In this document: piece by piece, positions 1 to 4,880 of the stretch
How positions within the stretch are numbered: the first letter of the stretch is position 1
Layout of the letters: the number at the start of each line of letters is the position of its first letter
NCBI GenBank assembly: GCA_019309945.1
Contig: JAFDFH010000122.1
Span: forward strand, 1-7,382
Length of the DNA: 7,382 nt
Reading direction: 5' to 3'
Source: Deltaproteobacteria bacterium
Lineage (GTDB): Bacteria > Desulfobacterota > Desulfobacteria > Desulfobacterales > JAFDFH01
Position numbers and translations under genes: made by a program
The notes under the pieces: model-generated
Seen by the model: only the letters and a program-made list of their open reading frames with translations
Databases searched by the model: none
Told to the model about the DNA's origin: nothing

Positions 1-2
1 CA

Positions 3-116
3 ACAATTTATGCTGTTCGGGGCACTGTAAGCCGCCCTAAACGGCTTCAAACAGTTGCCCGCTTTGAAAAAAATTACCGGATGACTCCGCTGGTAGGTTT
101 AACCATAAGTTTTTAA
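3..116 (+). CDS. Possible C-terminal end of an outer-membrane beta-barrel protein (5' partial)
   Basis: This frame is open from the left edge to a TAA at 114-116, giving 37 residues that end in MTPLVGLTISF. The other two + frames stop within the first 40 bases. The last ten residues alternate polar and hydrophobic positions and finish on Phe. That is the pattern of the beta-signal read by the BAM complex at the C-terminus of many outer-membrane barrels. The preceding segment (TVARFEKNY) could be the strand before it. If this is right, the rest of the gene lies upstream of the window and the product sits in the outer membrane. The fragment is too short to name a family, and an open frame of this length can occur by chance. 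Confidence 0.33.
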   Translation, partial: TIYAVRGTVSRPKRLQTVARFEKNYRMTPLVGLTISF

Positions 117-768
117 GAAGTTACCGTAAAATCTCTTAAGGTACCGATTAAACGTAAAAATAGTACTGGAAATCTTCATTAATTTTGAATAGGTCAAAAA
201 TAGTTGAAAAAGAAATGGGAATAGGCCATGTAAAAAATCCCAGAGCCTATGGCATAGGTCTTAACAGCAGACGCGTATGCGATATGATCAAACAGTTCGC
301 TTAATGTCGCATGGTTTTCAAATTTATTTAAACAATTCAAAATGCTATATCTCAAGAAGCTGGCTGTAGGGGCAAATATGATGCTCCTAACGCTCGTTTA
401 TAGGAGCGAAACTTGAGCATATAGACCGACATTGAGAGAATATTTTGCTGTAATTATCGTCACTGCATAGCAGCAAGAAAGATGCCAGTCTTGCCAATGG
501 ATACTGGTGTGATGAAAAACAATGCTATCCTTTTAAAATATCAACTTTTTTTTGGATCAAAGGGAATTGAGCCAATACGGAGAATCAAGGGGGAAAAATC
601 AACATAGGAACAACAATTTTGAAATGGATCTACATTTTTGTCGTCCCATCGTTTTTTAGTGATGTGTTACTTTTCAATGACCGGAAATGGGAGGCACGGT
701 TTTTATGGCTCTCTTTTTTAAGGCAGGTGTGCTGTGGGGGAACATCGGGGGGAATGGACTCCCGAAAA
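117..768. other. Intergenic region without a convincing gene
   Basis: About 650 A+T-rich bases lie between the possible barrel gene and element A. No frame on either strand carries a recognisable protein. The short ORFs present (for example 215-304, 482-607 and 705-842, all +) match no family I know. Small dyads are visible: CCTATG-G-CATAGG at 246-258, GCTCCTA/TAGGAGC at 383-407, and GCAAGA/TCTTGC at 473-494. No tRNA cloverleaf or CRISPR array was seen. It may be a decayed region or carry a small RNA. Confidence 0.6.
383..407. repeat. Small inverted repeat (7-bp arms, 11-base loop)
   Basis: GCTCCTA at 383-389 is perfectly complementary to TAGGAGC at 401-407. An outer pair, ATGCTC at 381-386 and GAGCAT at 415-420, offers an alternative pairing. 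No T-run follows on either strand, so it does not look like an intrinsic terminator. The function is unknown. Confidence 0.35.
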
Positions 769-912
769 TGAGACCTTTGAAAAATGTCGTTTTTTGTTCA
801 CGTTTAAGGAAGACCAAAAATTTAACCACAGGAATATATTGAATATTTCGAGGATTAAATTTTGAGTAGGACGCCGAAATTGGGCAAAAAGAGGCGTTTT
901 TCAAAGGTCTCA
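769..912 (+). mobile_element. MITE-like hairpin repeat, copy A (144 bp)
   Basis: The ends form a perfect 16-bp inverted repeat: TGAGACCTTTGAAAAA at 769-784 and its complement at 897-912. The pairing can extend by four more RNA pairs, two of them G-U (785-788 with 893-896). Inside it, a second pairing segment matches TTTTTG (791-796) with CAAAAA (885-890). The core reads TTTTTTGTTC, AAAAATTT, CAGGAATATA, CGAGGATTAAATTTTGAG, GGGCAAAAAG. It aligns without gaps to the reverse complement of copy B at 2525-2671. Copy A has no transposase, so if mobile it must be moved in trans. Its flanks are A-rich (aaaa/aaat), so a target duplication cannot be judged. It lies 123 bp beyond the stop of the - strand DUF1523 gene. 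Strand is assigned by the core orientation and is arbitrary. Confidence 0.68.
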
Positions 913-1035
913 AAATATATCCCCGGTAACTCAAAACCAAGTGCGCGCTATGCCACCCCGGATGTCAGGAATGACGGATTTAAATCTCATGAGCCATTAG
1001 CCTGTTCGGCTGTATGATAGGCATCGGAGTTGAAA

Positions 1036-1641
1036 TCAGGCACCATTTTGCCTGGTACCGGCATCGGCAGCAGTGCCGTCGGTTTTTTTAAAGCGATCTT
1101 TAATGCGCCGGATGAGGCGTTGAAACCATTTGACAAGAAAAAACAGGGCACCGAAAAACAGGATCAGAAAAACGATATTGAACAACGGGAAATGCTTGTA
1201 GTCCCTGCTTACAGCCTTTAAGCTGACAGCGTTGGGAAATTTTGAAAATATTTTAATTCGCCATCCGTAGAATTTGACCCGGACCCATGGTTTCTGCTCC
1301 GATGCCATAAATTGGTGTGCCTTGGCCTGGACATCAGCACTACCAAACTTGAAATAAGGAGGCCAGCCCCAGCCGGTGTCTTCATTGCGAAATACCATAA
1401 TGCGATCTTCACGGGTCACCGTATTGATAAAACGTACATCCCGCGTTACCGTTGGTTGCTTTCCGCTGGTTGCCGTGGTGTCCAAATCAGCTTTTTTGTT
1501 TTTGTCTTCCGTCACGCGCTTGATGTCGGTACCGGTGATCCGGACGACTTCCGTACGCGGGAGGTTATAATGGAAGAATACAACCATAAGGATTACCACT
1601 ATGGCCAATAGAGAGTATTTAACTATTTTTGCTGTCTTCAT
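1036..1641 (-). CDS. DUF1523 family two-TM envelope protein
   Basis: This 201-residue protein has an N-terminal membrane segment at about residues 8-24 (LLAIVVILMVVFF) and a second at about 153-172 (LFNIVFLILFFGALFFLV). A very basic tail follows (RLIRRIKDRFKK). Basic residues on both outer flanks suggest both ends are cytoplasmic, with the middle domain of about 125 residues in the periplasm. That domain carries motifs I recognise as DUF1523: VVRITGTDIKRV (32-43), TRDVRFINT (66-74), FRNEDTGWGWPPYFKF (84-99) and YGWRIKIFSKFPNAVSLK (125-142). The family has no established function that I know of. The ATG at 1641 is supported by an AGGAG six bases upstream and gives a sensible N-terminus. The gene is divergent from pcm and appears to stand alone. 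The family call is from memory of the motifs, not from a search. Confidence 0.82.
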   Translation of the reverse strand: MKTAKIVKYSLLAIVVILMVVFFHYNLPRTEVVRITGTDIKRVTEDKNKKADLDTTATSGKQPTVTRDVRFINTVTREDRIMVFRNEDTGWGWPPYFKFGSADVQAKAHQFMASEQKPWVRVKFYGWRIKIFSKFPNAVSLKAVSRDYKHFPLFNIVFLILFFGALFFLVKWFQRLIRRIKDRFKKTDGTAADAGTRQNGA

Positions 1642-1647
1642 TTTTGT

Positions 1648-1652
1648 CTCCT
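1648..1652 (-). promoter_or_regulatory. Ribosome binding site of the DUF1523 gene
   Basis: On the - strand this reads AGGAG, six bases before the ATG at 1641. It fixes the start chosen for the DUF1523 gene. Confidence 0.75.
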
Positions 1653-1654
1653 AC

Positions 1655-1683
1655 TTGACAATCTCATCATCTTTTTTTGTAAT
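1655..1683 (+). promoter_or_regulatory. Near-consensus sigma-70 promoter pointing at pcm
   Basis: TTGACA (1655-1660, full match to -35) and TGTAAT (1678-1683, five of six to -10) are separated by 17 bases. Transcription would start near 1690 and give pcm a leader of about 170 bases. It is the best promoter match I found in the window. It starts only three bases beyond the - strand ribosome binding site of the DUF1523 gene. No experimental support is available. Confidence 0.5.
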
Positions 1684-1725
1684 GACCATGCTCCAGGATT
1701 TATCGGCCCTATTTTTATGTAGAAT

Positions 1726-1754
1726 CAGATATCGAAGGCCGAGTGCGTTGTCAA
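1726..1754 (-). promoter_or_regulatory. Candidate sigma-70 promoter for the DUF1523 gene
   Basis: Read on the - strand, a perfect TTGACA (1754-1749) is followed after 17 bases by TATCTG (1731-1726), which matches only three of six -10 positions. A start near 1719 would leave a leader of about 78 bases before the ATG at 1641. The -35 is strong and the -10 weak, so this is tentative. Confidence 0.33.
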
Positions 1755-1762
1755 TGCGTTTA

Positions 1763-1790
1763 TTGTAAATCCCGATGATACGTTTAAAAT
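1763..1790 (+). promoter_or_regulatory. Second candidate promoter for pcm
   Basis: TTGTAA (1763-1768) and TAAAAT (1785-1790, five of six to -10) are 16 bases apart. A start near 1797 would give a leader of about 65 bases to the pcm ATG. It is weaker than the match at 1655-1683; either or both could be used. Confidence 0.28.
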
Positions 1791-1861
1791 AATGAAACTG
1801 CCGGGATTCCGGGTTCGAAATTCTTGACGTAAACTTACTTTTTTGATAGTAAATTTAACTT

Positions 1862-2521
1862 ATGGAAAAAGAATCCGTGAAATACCAGCGACAGCGTGAA
1901 GCGATGGTTAAAAAACAGATTGAATCCCGCGGCATAACGGATCTGAAAGTCCTGGAAGCCCTTCGAAAGGTCCCCAGACATCTTTTTGTGAGCGAAGCCC
2001 TAAGGGATCAGGCGTATGGCGATTTTCCCCTGCCTGTCGGAGAGCAGCAGACCATTTCACAACCATATATTGTTGCTGAGATGACCCAGGCATTGCAGCT
2101 AGGGAAGGAAGACCGGGTACTTGAAATTGGGACCGGGTCAGGCTACCAGGCGGCAATATTGGCGGAGATTGTATTTCGCGTTTATACCATTGAGAGAATA
2201 CACTCGCTCTTTATCAATGCCCGCAAAATTTTTGACAAACTTCGGTATCACAATATCGTAACCAAATATTCTGACGGGACTTCCGGATGGGCCGATGAAA
2301 GCCCTTTTGATGCAATTGTTGTTACTGCGGGTGCACCTGAAATTCCGAATATATTGGTAAGCCAACTCGCCGTTGGCGGGCGCATGGTCATACCTGTCGG
2401 AAATCATTATTCCCAGGATCTGATTAAACTATACAAGAATGAAGAGGGTGTCCGCACGACGAGTCTCGGTGGATGCAGGTTTGTCAAACTGGTCGGCGAG
2501 CACGGATGGAAAGGGTATTAA
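1862..2521 (+). CDS. pcm: Protein-L-isoaspartate O-methyltransferase
   Basis: This cytoplasmic repair enzyme transfers a methyl group from S-adenosylmethionine to isoaspartyl residues of damaged proteins. The 219-residue length is typical. The N-terminal substrate-side region has MVKKQIESRGI (15-25), RKVPRHLFV (35-43) and the family hallmark GEQQTISQPYIVAEM (60-74). The SAM-binding Rossmann core follows: motif I VLEIGTGSGYQAAIL (86-100), the acidic DGTSGW (138-143), DAIVVTAGAPEIP (150-162) and GGRMVIPVG (172-180). All core motifs are intact. The ATG at 1862 has no visible Shine-Dalgarno sequence. A second in-frame ATG at 1904 (Met15) would still keep the family core, so the start is not certain. 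The gene ends in TAA three bases before element B. It may be upstream of, and partly cotranscribed with, the arg genes. Confidence 0.93.
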   Translation: MEKESVKYQRQREAMVKKQIESRGITDLKVLEALRKVPRHLFVSEALRDQAYGDFPLPVGEQQTISQPYIVAEMTQALQLGKEDRVLEIGTGSGYQAAILAEIVFRVYTIERIHSLFINARKIFDKLRYHNIVTKYSDGTSGWADESPFDAIVVTAGAPEIPNILVSQLAVGGRMVIPVGNHYSQDLIKLYKNEEGVRTTSLGGCRFVKLVGEHGWKGY

Positions 2522-2524
2522 TAA

Positions 2525-2671
2525 CTAGTGCCCATCCAGAAACGGTCTTTTTGCCCGATCTCTGCGTTATGCTCAAAATTATATCCTCGGAATATCAACT
2601 ATATGCCTGCGGTAAAATTTTTTGCAGGCCTTGATCTCGAACAAAAATCCTCGTTTCTGGATGGGCACTAG
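2525..2671 (-). mobile_element. MITE-like hairpin repeat, copy B (147 bp), with target duplication
   Basis: The ends are a perfect 20-bp inverted repeat: CTAGTGCCCATCCAGAAACG at 2525-2544 and its complement at 2652-2671. A conserved inner pair, TTTTTG (2548-2553) with CAAAAA (2642-2647), extends the hairpin. The element is directly flanked on both sides by ATAA (2521-2524 and 2672-2675), which reads as a 4-bp target-site duplication. The left ATAA takes in the last base of the pcm TAA stop. The reverse complement aligns without gaps to copy A (769-912): by hand about 79 of 107 core bases agree, but only about 10 of 18 in each terminal arm. There is no transposase. As RNA it would form a long stem between pcm and argB and could act as a 3' stabiliser or partial terminator; that is inference. 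Confidence 0.75.
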
Positions 2672-2769
2672 ATAATACGATCACCAACAGTACAAAAGCA
2701 TGAAGGCCAAATTTCCAATTTCTCTTTTCTAATTTCAACGTTCCGTGAACGGTTACCAAAACGAACCCA
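2672..2769 (+). promoter_or_regulatory. argB leader with a small dyad and no clear ribosome binding site
   Basis: These 98 bases separate element B from argB. A dyad, AACGTTC (2737-2743) with GAACGGTT (2747-2754), has one unpaired G and ends 15 bases before the ATG. It does not resemble the Enterobacterial ARG box. No good Shine-Dalgarno sequence precedes the start, and no promoter with both boxes is convincing. GATAAT at 2671-2676, at the element's right junction, lacks a -35 partner. How the operon is driven is not visible; readthrough from pcm is possible. Confidence 0.35.
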
Positions 2770-3669
2770 ATGAATCCAAGTGTCGCCGACATACTGGTTG
2801 AATCGCTGCCTTATATACGTCGTTTTGCCGGCATGACCATAGTGATCAAGTATGGCGGGCATGCCATGGCCGACGAGCAGCTAAAAGAAGATTTTGCGCG
2901 GGACATCACCTTGATGAAGTTTATCGGTCTCAACCCGGTCGTCGTCCACGGCGGGTGGCCCCAGATCAACTTGGTCCTCGACCGGATGGGAATCCGCCCT
3001 AAATTCGTAAGGGGGATGCGCCTTACGGATGAACCGACCATGGACGTGGTGGAAATGGTCCTTGGCGGTAAAGTCAATAAGTCGATCGTGGCCCAGATCA
3101 ATCAGCAAGGGGGCAGGGCCGTTGGGTTAAGCGGCAAGGATGGGGGACTCATTATGGCAAAAAAAATGCATATTGTGTACCAGCAAGATAACGCTAACCC
3201 CCCTGAAATTATTGATCCGGGGCTCGTGGGGGAAGTGACCCGAATCAATCCCGATATTATTCATACGCTGACTCAAAAAGGTTTTATTCCCATTATTGCG
3301 CCGGTAGGTTCCGGGGATTCGGGTGAGACCTATAACATTAACGCCGATCTTGTGGCGAGCCAAGTTGCTATAGCCCTTTCCGCGGGTCGTCTGATCTTTT
3401 TGACAGATGTTGATGGCCTACTCGACCCTTCGGGATCGCTCATATCTTCGATTGACGCGAATGATATTCCCAGGATGCTTGAAGCCAAAACCATTTCAGG
3501 GGGTATGATACCCAAGATTGAATATGCCCTGGAGGCACTGAAAAACGGTATTGAAAAGGTTCATATTATCAATGGCAGAAAACGCCACGCGCTAGTGCTG
3601 GAACTCTTTACGGATCAGGGCATAGGGACGGAAGTTACGATTAACAAACCCGGCAACCTCAATGGATAA
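2770..3669 (+). CDS. argB: Acetylglutamate kinase
   Basis: ArgB phosphorylates N-acetyl-L-glutamate with ATP, the second step of arginine synthesis, in the cytoplasm. The 299-residue product shows the amino-acid-kinase fold motifs: IVIKYGGHAM (24-33), VVVHGG (57-62), VGLSGKDGGLI (118-128), NINADLVA (189-196), LTDVDGLLD (211-219) and GGMIPKIEYAL (244-254). The N-terminal helix ADILVESLPYIRRF (6-19) is of the kind found in hexameric, arginine-inhibited kinases, so feedback inhibition is likely. One key position is odd: the usual HGGGPQI reads HGGWPQI, with Trp63 encoded by TGG at 2956-2958. The ATG at 2770 is the only ATG/GTG/TTG start after the in-frame stop at 2746, and the length fits, but no ribosome binding site is evident. 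argD starts five bases after the stop. Confidence 0.96.
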   Translation: MNPSVADILVESLPYIRRFAGMTIVIKYGGHAMADEQLKEDFARDITLMKFIGLNPVVVHGGWPQINLVLDRMGIRPKFVRGMRLTDEPTMDVVEMVLGGKVNKSIVAQINQQGGRAVGLSGKDGGLIMAKKMHIVYQQDNANPPEIIDPGLVGEVTRINPDIIHTLTQKGFIPIIAPVGSGDSGETYNINADLVASQVAIALSAGRLIFLTDVDGLLDPSGSLISSIDANDIPRMLEAKTISGGMIPKIEYALEALKNGIEKVHIINGRKRHALVLELFTDQGIGTEVTINKPGNLNG

Positions 3670-3674
3670 GGAAT

Positions 3675-4853
3675 ATGAACAACGAAACCATCACCAAAGC
3701 TGATCAGGTTATTACCCAGACATATAAAAGATTTCCTATCGTGATTACAAGGGGTAAAGGATGCCGTGTATGGGATTCCGAGGGGCGATGCTATACCGAT
3801 TTTGTCGCTGGAATTGCCGTATGTAATCTGGGCCATGCCCATCCGAAAATTACGGAAGTCCTTTTAAGACAGGCCGATATCCTTTTGCATGTGTCGAATC
3901 TTTATTATACGGTCCCCCAGGTCGAGCTGGCCTCCTGGCTGGTTGAAAACAGTTTTGCAGACCGGGTTTTTTTCTGCAACAGCGGGGCTGAAGCCAATGA
4001 AGCTGCAATAAAAATTACCAGACGGTACTTCAAAGAAAAAGGGGAGAGTGAGCGTTTTTCGATCATTGCCATGGAAAATTCTTTTCATGGGCGTACCATG
4101 GCCACCCTTTCCGCTACCGGCCAGGAGAAAATCCGGAAGGGTTATGATCCCGTACTTAGAGGTTTTGATTTTGTTCCGTTTAATGACATCGAAGCATTAA
4201 AAAGGAAAGTCGGTCCGTCTACATGTGGGGTGTTGATCGAGCCTGTCCAGGGTGAAGGCGGGGTTCGCTGTCCAGATCCGGAATACTTAAAAAAGGTTCG
4301 GCAGGTTTGCGACGAAACAGGATTGCTCCTCATTTTTGACGAGATTCAAACCGGAATCGGACGGACAGGTAAACTTTTTGCCTACGAACATTTTGGTCTT
4401 GAGCCGGATATTATGACGTTGGCCAAGGCGCTGGCCAATGGATTACCTATTGGGGCAATGTTGGCGAAAGAACATGTCGCCTCTGCATTCGGTCCCGGTT
4501 CCCATGCCTCGACATTTGGGGGCACACCGATTGTAACCTCTGTTTCCCTTGAAGTGCTCAGGATCCTTTCGGAAGAAAAGATCATTAACCATTGCCGGGA
4601 AGTCGGTGCGTATTTTAAGGAGAGGCTTATGTGGCTCCAAAACAGGCATGGGTCGATTGTGGATGTTCGCGGAATGGGTCTGCTTTTGTGCATGGAACTG
4701 GATGTCGAGGGAGCCTCGATTTTGAACACATGCATGGCAAGAGGGTTTCTCATCAACTGCATTCAGGAGAATATTTTGCGTTTTATCCCTCCCCTTATCA
4801 TCGCAAAAGAGGACATTGATTCACTGGTAAACTGTCTGGATGAAATATTGTGA
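3675..4853 (+). CDS. argD: Acetylornithine aminotransferase
   Basis: ArgD is a PLP-dependent class-III transaminase that converts N-acetylglutamate semialdehyde to N2-acetylornithine using glutamate. In many bacteria it also serves lysine synthesis as the succinyldiaminopimelate aminotransferase. Features within the 392 residues: SGAEANEAA (103-111, cofactor phosphate binding), SFHGRTMATLSATG (136-149), GEGGV (193-197), LLIFDEIQTGIGRTG (218-232, with Asp222 contacting the pyridine ring), and TLAKALANGLPIGA (248-261, with Lys251 as the expected Schiff-base lysine). HASTFGGTP (278-285 region) closes the second phosphate site. The C-terminus GFLINCIQENILRFIPPLII is typical. The start is five bases after the argB stop, with AAGGA only two bases before the ATG, so translational coupling to argB is likely. 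The closely related succinylornithine or ornithine transaminases are less likely in this operon. Confidence 0.95.
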   Translation: MNNETITKADQVITQTYKRFPIVITRGKGCRVWDSEGRCYTDFVAGIAVCNLGHAHPKITEVLLRQADILLHVSNLYYTVPQVELASWLVENSFADRVFFCNSGAEANEAAIKITRRYFKEKGESERFSIIAMENSFHGRTMATLSATGQEKIRKGYDPVLRGFDFVPFNDIEALKRKVGPSTCGVLIEPVQGEGGVRCPDPEYLKKVRQVCDETGLLLIFDEIQTGIGRTGKLFAYEHFGLEPDIMTLAKALANGLPIGAMLAKEHVASAFGPGSHASTFGGTPIVTSVSLEVLRILSEEKIINHCREVGAYFKERLMWLQNRHGSIVDVRGMGLLLCMELDVEGASILNTCMARGFLINCIQENILRFIPPLIIAKEDIDSLVNCLDEIL

Positions 4854-4867
4854 CCCGGAGAGATAAC

Positions 4868-4873
4868 AAGGAG
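4868..4873 (+). promoter_or_regulatory. Ribosome binding site of argG
   Basis: AAGGAG lies seven bases before the TTG at 4881. Its strength and spacing decide for the TTG start, since no ATG lies at the expected N-terminus. Confidence 0.75.
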
Positions 4874-4880
4874 AAAAATC

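Noticed and set aside
215..304. 29-codon + ORF starting MGIGHVKNPRAYG
   Set aside because: Too short, no family match I know and no clear ribosome binding site; a remnant of a decayed gene is possible but cannot be shown.
482..607. 41-codon + ORF starting MPVLPMDTG
   Set aside because: No ribosome binding site, no recognisable motif; chance ORF in A+T-rich DNA.
674..940. 88-codon open frame on the - strand
   Set aside because: It spans element A end to end, has no recognisable domain, and its middle is simply the repeat read in one frame.
961..1030. Small dyads GTCA-GGAA-TGAC and AGCC-TGTTC-GGCT beyond the DUF1523 stop as a terminator
   Set aside because: Stems of four pairs without a following T-run are not a credible intrinsic terminator.
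1030..1611. Several + strand open frames (63, 64 and 99 codons)
   Set aside because: They are antisense shadows of the DUF1523 gene, whose motifs and ribosome binding site are clear.
1824..1852. TTGACG-17-TAGTAA as a pcm promoter giving a nearly leaderless RNA
   Set aside because: The -10 matches only three of six positions; two better candidates lie upstream, though it would explain the missing ribosome binding site.
2737..2754. Dyad before argB as an arginine-repressor operator
   Set aside because: It does not resemble the TGAAT/ATTCA ARG box, and the stem has an unpaired base.
2811..3101. Open frames antisense to argB, argD, argG and argH (up to 126 codons)
   Set aside because: Each lies wholly or almost wholly opposite a well-supported arg gene and shows no domain or start signal of its own.
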